From Candidatus Zixiibacteriota bacterium (GTDB lineage Bacteria > Zixibacteria > MSB-5A5 > GN15 > FEB-12), in contig JAOUBJ010000005.1 in assembly GCA_029860345.1 (NCBI GenBank), forward strand, positions 124,001-188,000: a stretch of DNA of 64,000 nt, in the 5' to 3' direction. The notes below the pieces were generated by a model that made no database searches, was not told the DNA's origin, and worked only from the letters and a program-made list of their open reading frames with translations. The translations under genes and the position numbers were made by a program. Below are positions 53,707-63,180 of this stretch, piece after piece. The stretch's first letter is position 1. The number at the start of each line of letters is the position of its first letter.

Positions 53707-54662
53707 CGGTACACCTCCTTGGCCACTGCCACCAGATCGTCCGGGATTGTAATACCCACGTGTCCGGCGGTTTTTTCATTGTAATGGAACCAGACGAAAT
53801 CGGCCTGGGTAACAGGAATCTGGCCCGGGTTTCTTCCGGCCAATATACGCTTGACAATCTCACCGGCTTGTTGACCGATTGCCTTGTAGTCAAAATCCAG
53901 CGCGAACAACGCGCCCGACTCTACCACGTGCCGCGAAAAACCCATGAACGGGACGCCCTTGCGGAGCGTGTTCATCAGGATGTATCGGGTGGATCGCGGG
54001 TCAAACAGATTTGGGTCGGCAACGCTCCAGATACCGTCGGTGATCTTGGCCAGAGAGTCGAGCGCTTTGGGTAGCTCTTTGAAATCGTTTACAAGCATCG
54101 GCACCAAAGTGATACCGGCGTTGTCTGCCACCACCCTGGCGTGAGCGATCAGTGCGGCTGTATTGTCCGTGTACAATACACCGACATCTTTCAGTCCGGG
54201 AATTATCTTCTTGAAATACTTAAACTGGAGATCGACCGGAACGTTGAGCGAGGCGCCGGTAATACTGCCTCCGGGCTTGGCCATCGACTTGACATAGCCC
54301 GAAAGAACCGGGTACTTTACCGCCGAGAAAACCGTGGGGACATTTTCAATATTGGTTTTGGCGAACTCTGTGGCCGAACTGCCGACGGTCAGGATAACTT
54401 TGGGGGACACTTGGTCGAGCGAGTCGATGATGGTCAGGTTGCCGGCAACATTGTCGCCGACTTGAAACTCATGAAAGGTCGCACCGGGGTGTGTTCGCTT
54501 GATCACTTTGCGCGCACCCTGCAAAGTGCGCAGGGTGGACTTCAAGCTATCCCGGGTGATTATGCCTATATGAATATCCTCACCGGCCTGCGCGACAGCT
54601 GAGCCGGCCAGCAGATATAGAATCACCGCGCATACGAGCACTCTCTTGGACCACTCGTTCAT
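53703..54662 (-). CDS. Periplasmic ABC-type solute-binding protein (DUF534/TrpX-like fold) coupled to a kinase
   Basis: A 319-residue exported protein with a signal peptide (about 1-28, ending AVAQAG). The body follows the type I periplasmic-binding fold of the BMP/TrpX group: 'KVILTVGSSATEFAK', 'NVPTVFSAVKYPVLSGYV', 'GASLNVPVDLQFKYFKKIIPG', then 'GVPFMGFSRHVVESGALFAL' and 'IGQQAGEIVKRILAGRNPG'. No permease or ATPase gene lies nearby; instead its stop overlaps a membrane kinase. A sensory role, not transport, is therefore likely. The ATG at 54662 has only a weak ribosome site. Ligands of this group are often amino acids or similar small molecules; the specific one is unknown here. Confidence 0.85.
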   Translation of the reverse strand: MNEWSKRVLVCAVILYLLAGSAVAQAGEDIHIGIITRDSLKSTLRTLQGARKVIKRTHPGATFHEFQVGDNVAGNLTIIDSLDQVSPKVILTVGSSATEFAKTNIENVPTVFSAVKYPVLSGYVKSMAKPGGSITGASLNVPVDLQFKYFKKIIPGLKDVGVLYTDNTAALIAHARVVADNAGITLVPMLVNDFKELPKALDSLAKITDGIWSVADPNLFDPRSTRYILMNTLRKGVPFMGFSRHVVESGALFALDFDYKAIGQQAGEIVKRILAGRNPGQIPVTQADFVWFHYNEKTAGHVGITIPDDLVAVAKEVYR

Positions 54663-54991
54663 TGGCGTACCGGACCGTATCTTATTGACAACGTTGACAA
54701 TCCTATGCTGTTGGGCGCTCCCCCTTCTGGGTCCAGCACCACGGGTTGTATGGTCATAGCTATCGGACACAACGCGCAAAACTTGACAACCGATGCTGGG
54801 TCTGGGGGGATCGAGCAGGTCAGGGCAGCTGACCCATTGGTGATCGTCATTATAACAATCCACTTTTTGTTCTCAGGGGACCTTAAGATTTTTTTCACAG
54901 GACCGACCTTAGAATGTAAAGTGCATTCTGTCTAAGAAGCCGGAATCTGGAAAATACAATGTTCAAAATAACTCGTGCAGGAGGAGTTGCC
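54663..54991. other. Divergent regulatory region with inverted repeat
   Basis: About 330 bases between the kinase operon and the TonB-receptor operon. An inverted repeat, AGAATG/CATTCT with a 7-nt loop (54911-54929), sits about 65 nt upstream of the receptor start and could be an operator. An AT-rich patch lies at 54850-54895. Neither promoter could be placed with confidence. Confidence 0.5.
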
Positions 54992-57685
54992 TTGTACAAA
55001 CAACTTCTATCGTTGTTCTTGCTCCCACTTGCAGTCCTGTTGCTCTTCGGAGCGACGTCACTTCACGCAAGTGTGAGCGGCAAGATATCGGGAGAGGTTT
55101 TAGACTCCCAAACCGGCGAACCGATCGTGGGGGCGACGGTTCGTATCTCAGGGACTAGTCTGGTAACACGAACGGATGATGACGGTGAGTATTTCATGAT
55201 CAACATACCAGTTGGTAAATGCGATCTTTTCGTCACCTCCGTCGGTCATGAGACAATGACCAAGAAGGGAGTGCGTGTTCTGGTTGATCTGACTACACCC
55301 GTTGATTTCGAACTGGCTCAACAAGTCATCGAAATCGGTGGGGCGGTTGTCGTAGTGGCATCCAATCCGATCATCCAACTAGACCAGACGGAGTCGCGGA
55401 TCACCTTCACCGCCGATCGACTGAAAGAACTACCCAACATAGTAACAGTTCAGTCGGTACTTACCAATTATCCCGGCGTAGTGATCGGTCGTGATCAGAA
55501 TCTTCACGTCCGCGGCGGCCGGGACGGCCAGGTATCCTACTACTACGACGGATTCTCGATTCAGGATCCGTTCTACTCGACCTCCGGCATTCGGATAATG
55601 CCCACCGCCCTTGAAGAACTCTCACTGACGTCCGGCGGCTACACCGCCGAGTATGGTGAGGCGCTCTCAGGTGTGGTCAGGGCGGTGACTCGTGAGGGCG
55701 GACCGGAGTTCCACGGCGGGATAAAGCTCTACGAAGGGGCTACGCATCCGTATGACGTCACCACCGGCGACTGGGGTGATCTCACCCGGACCGGAAATCG
55801 GTCCGTTGCTTTCAACCTGTCCGGACCGCTGATGGGTTTTGATCCCAAACGTTTCAATTTCTTCACAGCCGGTGAGTATCTCACCGACGAAACATCCCTG
55901 CCGGCCAACGGGATGGACGCCTACACCTGGACAGCCAAAATCTCGGCACAGCCGACTCCACACTTGCGAGTAAAAAGTAATTTTACTTATCATGATCAGA
56001 GCGGCAGGCTGTACAACCATCGGGATGTGAACGGCATCTCCTATGATTTCAATCTTGATGGGTTACCATCGATGGAGCGGAATTCATATCTCTTGGGTCT
56101 GACCAGCAATTACAACTTCAGCGAAAGCGTAATCTGGTCGTCCACATTCAACGTCTTCAGCACCCGTACCTGGCGTGGCCCCAAGGACCTCATCCACACT
56201 TACTGGAATGAATGGCCCGGGTATTCCGAGGACGCAGAAGGCGTCTACAACGGTACGATTGACGACGACAACTACCTGGGTCTCGGTTATCGCGACTTCA
56301 ACGATCCCTATCATGCGACCGGTTTCACCACCGGAAATGACTTTGAACCCACGTTTCGTCGGCGAGAAGCTCATTACACTTCATTTAAGACCAGCCTGCT
56401 GACCCAGTTGAATAAGACCAATCAGATCAAGGGCGGTCTTGAAGTGCGTCGTTACAAGGTCGATTGGGACCTCAAACAGTTCTACAACGAGTTCCCTTAT
56501 GGTGAAAAGTATTCCAGCCGTCCGCTCTTGGCCTCGGCCTTCCTTCAGGATAAATTGGAGTACAAAGACTTTGTTATTAATGTAGGATTGCGTTTCGATT
56601 ATCGTGACGCTGATATCGAGTACAATCTGGCTGCTCGCGGCACGACCGCCGAAGAGGAGGCTCACTATGTGAAGTCCGAGTCTGAGTCGCGCCTATCGCC
56701 GCGGCTGGGCGTCTCCTTCCCGATATCCGAAAAATCCGTGATGCACTTCAACTACGGCATCTACTTTCAGGAGCCACGCTACGTCTTTATGTATACCAAT
56801 CTGCAGGGCGATGTCACCTCCGGACTGCCGTTGTTGGGTAATCCCGACCTGGAACCGGAGCAGACGATTTCCTACGAATTGGGCCTGGATCACCTGATCG
56901 GCGATGACTTGAAATTCGATGTGACCGCCTATTATAAGGACATCAAGGATCTCGTCACCACCCGCGCTTCGGTGCGCGATGCCGCCAACATTATAACATA
57001 CTTCGACAATGGCGACTATGGTTCGGTCACCGGCTTTGATGTTGAAGTGGAGAAACTGCCTCTGGGTGGGTACTTCGGCGGATCGATATCCTATGGTTAC
57101 ATGCTGGCCACCGGCAACAGTTCTTTCGCCACCGAACCTTACTATACGTTTATAACCTCAAATGCTGATTCTCTGGCACCGGTGGGCGAGTACCCGCTCG
57201 ACTTTGACCAGCGCCACACGGTCACAGCGGTTCTCAGTTATCGGGTACCGGCGGAGTGGGACGGCCATTTCTTCGGTATGCCCCTCCCGGGCGCATGGGG
57301 CATTACAACCGTTGGTCACTATGGCTCGGGACTGCCTTACACACCAACCGATCCGTTCGGCAATCGGTTCGGCGAGCGCAACGAAGGTCGTCTACCGGCC
57401 AACTACACAGTGGATATGCGCTTCAGCAAGGACTTCAATATCGGCGGCGCCAGCCAGGTTTTGAGCCTGTTTACAGAGGTCGACAATCTGTTTGACCGAC
57501 GAAACGTGATAAACGTTTACACCCGTACCGGCCAGCCGGACAACGACGGACAGCTAGCCCAGATCAGTCTGGGCACGGCTGAAGTTCAGTCGTCGCTGTC
57601 ACGGCTTGATCGGCTTTACGATCACGATCCCCAGAATTATTCCCCACCCCGCACTATTCGGTTCGGGCTGGAGTACAACTTTTAG
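54992..57685 (+). CDS. TonB-dependent outer-membrane receptor with N-terminal carboxypeptidase-regulatory-like domain
   Basis: An 897-residue receptor. The start is the TTG at 54992, with AGGAGGAG 5-6 nt upstream and a signal peptide beginning at once (MYKQLLSLFLLPLAVLLLFG); the ATG at 54959 lacks a ribosome site. After the signal peptide comes a CarboxypepD-reg-like domain (about 25-110, GKISGEVLDSQTGEPIVGAT), a plug domain with QSVLTNYPGVVIGR and LHVRGGRDGQVSYYYDGF, then a long beta-barrel ending in a terminal Phe (IRFGLEYNF). No clear TonB box was seen. It probably binds a substrate at the surface. It leads an operon with a tagged secreted protein and a PorV-like protein. Confidence 0.9.
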   Translation: MYKQLLSLFLLPLAVLLLFGATSLHASVSGKISGEVLDSQTGEPIVGATVRISGTSLVTRTDDDGEYFMINIPVGKCDLFVTSVGHETMTKKGVRVLVDLTTPVDFELAQQVIEIGGAVVVVASNPIIQLDQTESRITFTADRLKELPNIVTVQSVLTNYPGVVIGRDQNLHVRGGRDGQVSYYYDGFSIQDPFYSTSGIRIMPTALEELSLTSGGYTAEYGEALSGVVRAVTREGGPEFHGGIKLYEGATHPYDVTTGDWGDLTRTGNRSVAFNLSGPLMGFDPKRFNFFTAGEYLTDETSLPANGMDAYTWTAKISAQPTPHLRVKSNFTYHDQSGRLYNHRDVNGISYDFNLDGLPSMERNSYLLGLTSNYNFSESVIWSSTFNVFSTRTWRGPKDLIHTYWNEWPGYSEDAEGVYNGTIDDDNYLGLGYRDFNDPYHATGFTTGNDFEPTFRRREAHYTSFKTSLLTQLNKTNQIKGGLEVRRYKVDWDLKQFYNEFPYGEKYSSRPLLASAFLQDKLEYKDFVINVGLRFDYRDADIEYNLAARGTTAEEEAHYVKSESESRLSPRLGVSFPISEKSVMHFNYGIYFQEPRYVFMYTNLQGDVTSGLPLLGNPDLEPEQTISYELGLDHLIGDDLKFDVTAYYKDIKDLVTTRASVRDAANIITYFDNGDYGSVTGFDVEVEKLPLGGYFGGSISYGYMLATGNSSFATEPYYTFITSNADSLAPVGEYPLDFDQRHTVTAVLSYRVPAEWDGHFFGMPLPGAWGITTVGHYGSGLPYTPTDPFGNRFGERNEGRLPANYTVDMRFSKDFNIGGASQVLSLFTEVDNLFDRRNVINVYTRTGQPDNDGQLAQISLGTAEVQSSLSRLDRLYDHDPQNYSPPRTIRFGLEYNF

Positions 57686-57700
57686 AGCGGAGCCCAGAGC

Positions 57701-60439
57701 ATGAAAACGACACACAAAACAACCGGGGTTGGTTGGGTGACACTACTGCTTCTGCTGGTTCCGGTTACCCTGGTGATGGCCCGTCCGGCCACCCAGGGAG
57801 GCTACCAGAACCCGAGTGATCCCCGCCCACCGTCGGCCCTTTCGCCCGGCGTCCACACGCTGGATCAGATCACTCATAACAAGGGCAACATTGTAACCAC
57901 CATCGACAATTTCGGATATATCGGCGGTTACCAATACTATGGTTATCCTTCGGGCGAATGGCCGCGCAATTCCGGCCATGACTACATAGGTGAGATTCGT
58001 TATTGGATGGGTGCCGTGACTCCCGGCGGTGATACGCTGGTGGCCAACACCTACGATGATTTCGAAGCCACCCCCATGCCGGTCAACGGTGAAGACGAGT
58101 ATTTGATCTATCTGTCAACCGACACCAGCCGCTACTGGAACTATGATCCCACCGACACAGTGGGACTCGGTGGCGGCAGCCCGGCTTTCGGTTGGCGCGT
58201 CTGGGACCCCTCCGGCGACGTCTTCGATTTCAACGAAATCTGGGATCCGCTGGCGGCTACTTATGATCCGGGCGGCCCAACTTCACTTCAGGAGTCGCAC
58301 TATCGGTTCAACGATGCCGCCGAAGGAGCACCGCTATTGGGCCTGGAGCTGACTCAGACTATCATGCAGTGGAACTACTGCTACAACGAGGACTTCCTCT
58401 TCGTTGTCCTGGAGATCACCAATACTTCGGTAGTAGATTATTCGGAGTTTGCTTTCGGTCTGTATATCGATATCGACGTCGGTGGTCCCGACGGCACCGG
58501 TGAAAACGGACGCCTTAACGACATGGTTGCATACGATGTCGACGACAACCTGGCCTGGAACTATGATGTTGCCGGATATGACCCGGGTTGGAAAACCAAG
58601 ACCGGCGTCATGGGCACCAAGATTCTGGAGATGCCGGACGGCCTCGGCATGACGGCCTTTCGCTCCGACGACTGGGCGATTGTTACCGGAATCGATGATC
58701 CGGGCATGTTTGAATTGATCAACAGTACGCAGTTCGATGAGTCACTACCGCCAACCGATCAATTCTATATTCAGTGTACGCGAGGTATCGACCTCACCGC
58801 CGGCAAAACTGTGCGTTGCGTTTTCGCGCTGGTGGCCGGTAAAGACGAAGCTGACTTCCGTAACAATGCCTCCCTGGCTCAGAATCTGTATGATAACAAC
58901 TTTATCGGCCCTCAGCCACCGGCCACACCTACCTTGACGGCACGCGCCAGCGAGGGCCAGGTCTATCTGAACTGGGACGACACGGCAGAAGTCAGCATCG
59001 ACCCGCTGAGCAGCGAAGTCGACTTTGTCGGATACAAACTGTACCGCAGTAACAACCAGGGCAGGTCCTGGGGCGCTGTGGATGACGAAAACGATAATAG
59101 CTGCCTCGATATCGACTATGACAGGATCGCCGAGTTTAGTGTCTCCTACCCAGGTGATCCAATCAACCATTCGTACATCGACACCGGTCTCTACAACGGC
59201 GTGGAATACTGGTATTGTCTGGTTGCCTATGATCGTGGAGATTTGGAAACAGGCGTGGATGTGCTGCAATCGGGCTTCGGCATCGCCGGTGAGGTGTCCA
59301 ACGTTGTGGCGGCAACTCCAACAGCCGCCCCGGCCGGATTCTATGATGCCGCTTCATCCGTTAAACACACCTACGACGGAGCGGGATCACCTTCCCAGGG
59401 CAATGTTGTCCCGATCGTCTTTGACACCGACGACATTACCGGTTCTGAGTACCAGGTGGTGTTTGAAGACACGCCGGATAACGAAGCCACCGTCTGGCAT
59501 CTGATAAACGTCACCAGCGGCGACACGCTGCTGTTCGATCAGGAAACGATGTCCGGCGACGAAGGTCTCTACGAAGTGGTCGAAGGGCTAAGAGTGGTTG
59601 TCACCGATGTCGATCGGGAACCGGCCAGCTTTGGCCAAACCGGTTTTTCAGGCGCTGACACCAGCTTCAATGTTTTTGAAATCCTGGGACCGCCGGTCGC
59701 CTGGTTGTATGACGACCCCAGCTACGTGTGGGGCAATGAGCCCTACCGTAACACTTACGAGCTGCGCTACACTGGAGATTCCACGCGCGCCACCTGGCTT
59801 TTGGACTGGTACTACGGCCAGGACATTCCGTACTGGGTACCCTTCGAGGTTTGGAACACGACCTCAGGCGAGCGCGTATCGATTTCAGTGCTGGATTGGG
59901 GTGGCACCGGCGTGTGGGACGCCAGCCAGTTAATGACTATTGTCGACTGGCCTTACAATGCCGCTTCCTCGGTAACCGACAGCGCCTTCCCTAATCATTA
60001 CAGTTGGCTGTTCGACCTTGACGTGGATACCTACGATCCGGCCACCGGTGATGTGGTGACCATGGAAGGGGCGCCCATGAACGGTCCGGCCGACGTCTTC
60101 ACGTTCAAGCCGGATGGAATCAGCGCCTCGGCCGCCAGTAACGAACTCAAAAACATCCGTGTCGTGCCCAACCCGTACTTTGGACGTTTCTCAGGCTATG
60201 TCGAGACGGCCAGCGAGGCTTCGGAGATCACTTTTAACCGAATCCCGGTGGGTTGCACGATCAGAATATACACGCTGGCCGGCGATTTGGTGGCGACACT
60301 GCATCACACCGATGGTGACGGTTCGGAAAGCTGGAACCTGCAGTCGGATAACGGCCGCCAGGTAGCCAGCGGCATGTACGTATACCACGTTGAATCAGAG
60401 TATGGCGAGCACCTCGGTCGCTTTGCCATAATCAAATAG
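57701..60439 (+). CDS. Secreted protein with fibronectin-type region and C-terminal sorting-like (T9SS/FlgD-like) domain
   Basis: A 912-residue exported protein with GGAG about 10 nt before its ATG and a signal peptide (about 1-27, VPVTLVMARPA). The long N-terminal beta-rich region (about 30-400) has no domain I can name. A fibronectin-type III segment follows near 405-520 (ASEGQVYLNWDDTAE, then VGYKLYRSNNQG). The final 90 residues match the C-terminal domain used for type IX secretion or a FlgD-like fold: 'NIRVVPNPYFG', 'GCTIRIYTLAGDLVATL' and 'ASGMYVYHVES ... GRFAIIK'. It lies 15 nt after the receptor gene and 13 nt before the PorV-like gene. It may be a surface protein assembled by the same operon. 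Confidence 0.85.
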   Translation: MKTTHKTTGVGWVTLLLLLVPVTLVMARPATQGGYQNPSDPRPPSALSPGVHTLDQITHNKGNIVTTIDNFGYIGGYQYYGYPSGEWPRNSGHDYIGEIRYWMGAVTPGGDTLVANTYDDFEATPMPVNGEDEYLIYLSTDTSRYWNYDPTDTVGLGGGSPAFGWRVWDPSGDVFDFNEIWDPLAATYDPGGPTSLQESHYRFNDAAEGAPLLGLELTQTIMQWNYCYNEDFLFVVLEITNTSVVDYSEFAFGLYIDIDVGGPDGTGENGRLNDMVAYDVDDNLAWNYDVAGYDPGWKTKTGVMGTKILEMPDGLGMTAFRSDDWAIVTGIDDPGMFELINSTQFDESLPPTDQFYIQCTRGIDLTAGKTVRCVFALVAGKDEADFRNNASLAQNLYDNNFIGPQPPATPTLTARASEGQVYLNWDDTAEVSIDPLSSEVDFVGYKLYRSNNQGRSWGAVDDENDNSCLDIDYDRIAEFSVSYPGDPINHSYIDTGLYNGVEYWYCLVAYDRGDLETGVDVLQSGFGIAGEVSNVVAATPTAAPAGFYDAASSVKHTYDGAGSPSQGNVVPIVFDTDDITGSEYQVVFEDTPDNEATVWHLINVTSGDTLLFDQETMSGDEGLYEVVEGLRVVVTDVDREPASFGQTGFSGADTSFNVFEILGPPVAWLYDDPSYVWGNEPYRNTYELRYTGDSTRATWLLDWYYGQDIPYWVPFEVWNTTSGERVSISVLDWGGTGVWDASQLMTIVDWPYNAASSVTDSAFPNHYSWLFDLDVDTYDPATGDVVTMEGAPMNGPADVFTFKPDGISASAASNELKNIRVVPNPYFGRFSGYVETASEASEITFNRIPVGCTIRIYTLAGDLVATLHHTDGDGSESWNLQSDNGRQVASGMYVYHVESEYGEHLGRFAIIK

Positions 60440-60452
60440 AAGGAGGTGCGAA

Positions 60453-61451
60453 GTGAGAAAGATTATCTGGCTGATGTTGCTGCTTATGGTGGCCACGACC
60501 GCCTCCGCAGGACATTCCAAAATGGGTAGCGCCGGCGCTCAGTTTCTGAAAATCGGCGTTGGCTCCAGGTACCAGGGTACCGGTGAAGCTTCGGTGGCCA
60601 TGGCCAACGATGTATACGCTATGTTCTGGAACCCCGCCGGTCTGGTCGAAGTTGAGAATTCCGCAATCGGCTTCACCAATGTCAACTGGCTTCTGGATAT
60701 CGACCTCAACTATGTCGGCTACGCCAAGCACTTCGAAGACATCGGCGTCTTTGGTGTCTCGGCGGCCGTGTTGTCGATGGAGGATCAGGAGATCACCACC
60801 CTCGATGATCAGGACGGCACCGGGGATTTCTATTCAGCTGTCTCTTACGCCGTCGGCGTGAGCTATGCTCGCCAACTTACCGATCGGTTTGCATTCGGCG
60901 GATCGTTCAAGTATGTCGGTGAACGAATCCACAAGGAAAACGCATCTACATTCGCCTTCGACTTCGGTACCCTGCTATACACCGGATTCAAATCGCTACG
61001 GATGGGGATGAGTATTACCAACATGGGTCCGGACCTTCAGTTTTCGGGACCCGACCTTGATGTAGCCTATGACGAGCTGGATGGAGACGGCGCCAACACG
61101 CCAATCGGCGCCTCGGTCAAAACCACTCCGTATGATCTGCCGATGATGTTCCGGTTTGGTCTTGCCTATGACTTTGCGGTTGCCTCTAAGTCAGATGTAA
61201 CGATCTCGGCTGAGATGAAGCATCCCAATGACAGTCACCAGCAGGGATCGATCGGCGCCGAATGGCAGTACGATGAAATGTTCTTCCTCAGGAGCGGCTA
61301 TAAGTTCCAGTCCGATGAGGAAGGGTTGTCCTTTGGTGGAGGCCTTATAACCAACATCTCCGGCGAAACCGATCTCTTGATCGACTACGCCTGGCAGGAC
61401 TTTGGCCGACTACAATCTACCCACCGGTTCAGCGTTGGGTTCAATTTTTAG
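60453..61451 (+). CDS. PorV/PorQ-like outer-membrane beta-barrel protein
   Basis: A 332-residue barrel of the PorV/PorQ family (FadL-related). The start is a GTG with AGGAGGTG about 5 nt upstream; signal peptide 1-19 (ending TTASAG). Typical start of the mature protein: GAQFLKIGVGSRYQGTGEAS, then DVYAMFWNPAGLVEV and IGFTNVNWLLDI. The end is a strand with terminal Phe (RFSVGFNF). PorV helps type IX secretion by shuttling sorted substrates; here the upstream gene encodes a protein with a matching C-terminal domain. An intrinsic terminator follows within 25 nt. Confidence 0.88.
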   Translation: MRKIIWLMLLLMVATTASAGHSKMGSAGAQFLKIGVGSRYQGTGEASVAMANDVYAMFWNPAGLVEVENSAIGFTNVNWLLDIDLNYVGYAKHFEDIGVFGVSAAVLSMEDQEITTLDDQDGTGDFYSAVSYAVGVSYARQLTDRFAFGGSFKYVGERIHKENASTFAFDFGTLLYTGFKSLRMGMSITNMGPDLQFSGPDLDVAYDELDGDGANTPIGASVKTTPYDLPMMFRFGLAYDFAVASKSDVTISAEMKHPNDSHQQGSIGAEWQYDEMFFLRSGYKFQSDEEGLSFGGGLITNISGETDLLIDYAWQDFGRLQSTHRFSVGFNF

Positions 61452-61472
61452 AGGCTCTTTGCGATTGAGAGA

Positions 61473-61499
61473 AAGCCCGCCTTGTGGCGGGCTTTTTTG
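61473..61499 (+). terminator. Intrinsic terminator of the receptor/PorV operon
   Basis: AAGCCCGCC (61473-61481) and GGCGGGCTT (61486-61494) form a 9-bp stem with a TTGT loop, followed by TTTTT. Confidence 0.9.
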
Positions 61500-61576
61500 T
61501 AACAACTCTGGACTTGACGTGTAGAATGGATGATATTGTCGGACGATATGCAAGATACTCAAGGAGCAGCGACCGA

Positions 61577-63163
61577 ATGAAAACAGTTTTGTCTCGACTT
61601 TCTATTGCAGGTATGTTGATAGTTCTTTTTGTGTCAGCCGGTACCGCCGGGGCGGCTGATCGACCCGTGGATATCCTGGGCGAATACTTCGATCTACTGA
61701 TCTCCGGTAACATTGAATCGGCCCACTACCTCTGGAGCGGGCCTTCGTTGGAACGAGCTTCCCGGTTCGGTATCGAATACACCGATATACCTCTAAAGAA
61801 CGACTGCAACTCACCCATAATCCGTGATCTGAAACTGTATCGGAATCATCTTCAGCCGGTGGCCAAGCGCATTATCAGCCTGGGCGATCCGGCCTACCAG
61901 CTTCTTCTGTACTCAAGTATCGTAGAAGGAGAGTTGGTCGAACACAATTATTTCCTGAATTTCGATGGACAGTATTGGTGGTTGTGCTACCCTCAGGATT
62001 ACTACTGCCGCGACTGGCCGATTCGGGAAAGTCGCTACCTGAGAGTGCACGTGGATCCTACCGCCGAACGATACCTCAACCCGGTATGCTTAGAGGCGAC
62101 CGATTCATTCATTGAGCAGACTGCCCGGTTGCTGAAACTATCCAAAGATCAGCTTAAGCTGCTGACCGACGAAAAGATTGACTACTTCTACTGCGGCAGT
62201 GATTCAACCATCGAGCAGATCACCGGACATCTCGTTAAGGGCGTTTTCGATCTGCCGTCCAACGATCTGATTTCATCGTTCTTTCCACACTACCATGAGT
62301 TGATCCACTTCCTGGTAAACCTGAAACTTCAGAAACTGCCGCTTTACACTCAGCCACTTATGAGAGAGGGGATTGCCGTAACACTCGGTGGTCGCTGGGG
62401 TAAGACACCGACTTCTCTCATTGATCTGGGTGGGTTCTTGTATCGAGAGAAAATAGTCGACCTGGACAGCCTGCTGGCCATGTCGCTGTTCGAGCCCCAT
62501 TCCGGTGCCGACATCGCCTACCCGGTGGCCGGCCTGTTCTGTGCTTACCTGCTCGAGCGTATGGATCAAGAGCGATTCTTCGAAGTATACCTGAAACTCT
62601 CGGGCGATTTCAAAACTGTCTATGGCCAAACCACTCAGGTAGTCAAACAGATTCTGATCGAAGCAACCGAAGACGAAAACTGGGAAGAGTTTCTTGAGGG
62701 ATTCGACAAGTTCATCGACGAGGTGATGGATGACCGACTGATGATTCGACCCGGCAGGCTGGCCAAGGGGAAAGAACTGATAAAGGGGGACAGCTACATC
62801 GTTCGCGAAAACAAACATTGGCTCGGTTTCGAATTCAGCTTCGAGCCGGAGCAGGAGATATCCGGCAATCTGATGTTCGGTTTCGACAAGCGTCTGGCCG
62901 CGGTCTCTTCGGTCTTGTTTGGAGAACAGTACGGCGTTACCACCAATGTCGACGGATATCGGTTCGGCGTTCGTTTTGACCGTAACGAAGTCGGCCTGTA
63001 TGACTACGCCACCAGTCATTTGATGGCCAAGTATATCTGGGGAATCACGCCGTCGGGCGATTATTTCGATGAAGACAACAACCGCATAACGCTGATGCTC
63101 CACAAAGACCTTCTGAAGGATCACCTGCCCGAGAAGAACGACGTCAAGTACCTGGCCAAATAG
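61577..63163 (+). CDS. Secreted peptidase-MA-like (HExxH) protein, function uncertain
   Basis: A 528-residue exported protein. Start: ATG at 61577 with AAGGAG 10 nt upstream, then a signal peptide (about 1-27). Residues around 235-240 read HYHELIHFLVN, an HExxH zinc motif, followed about 25 residues later by MREGIAVTLGG, the second glutamate region of gluzincins of the peptidase-MA-like type. The N-terminal 200 residues look like a mixed alpha/beta domain without a known motif. The C-terminal 120 residues (about 400-525) are beta-rich and may form a separate carbohydrate- or wall-binding domain. Catalysis is plausible but not proven. It probably shares a transcript with rmuC 17 nt downstream. 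Confidence 0.72.
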   Translation: MKTVLSRLSIAGMLIVLFVSAGTAGAADRPVDILGEYFDLLISGNIESAHYLWSGPSLERASRFGIEYTDIPLKNDCNSPIIRDLKLYRNHLQPVAKRIISLGDPAYQLLLYSSIVEGELVEHNYFLNFDGQYWWLCYPQDYYCRDWPIRESRYLRVHVDPTAERYLNPVCLEATDSFIEQTARLLKLSKDQLKLLTDEKIDYFYCGSDSTIEQITGHLVKGVFDLPSNDLISSFFPHYHELIHFLVNLKLQKLPLYTQPLMREGIAVTLGGRWGKTPTSLIDLGGFLYREKIVDLDSLLAMSLFEPHSGADIAYPVAGLFCAYLLERMDQERFFEVYLKLSGDFKTVYGQTTQVVKQILIEATEDENWEEFLEGFDKFIDEVMDDRLMIRPGRLAKGKELIKGDSYIVRENKHWLGFEFSFEPEQEISGNLMFGFDKRLAAVSSVLFGEQYGVTTNVDGYRFGVRFDRNEVGLYDYATSHLMAKYIWGITPSGDYFDEDNNRITLMLHKDLLKDHLPEKNDVKYLAK

Positions 63164-63180
63164 CAACTGAAAAGAGATTG

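Noticed and set aside
57701-60439. Cohesin partner for the dockerin-like tags
   Set aside because: The beta-rich regions show no recognisable cohesin signature by eye; a profile search would be needed to claim it.
62273-63166. Minus-strand frame of 297 codons opposite the HExxH protein
   Set aside because: The plus-strand protein has a signal peptide and ribosome site; the antisense product shows only shadow composition.
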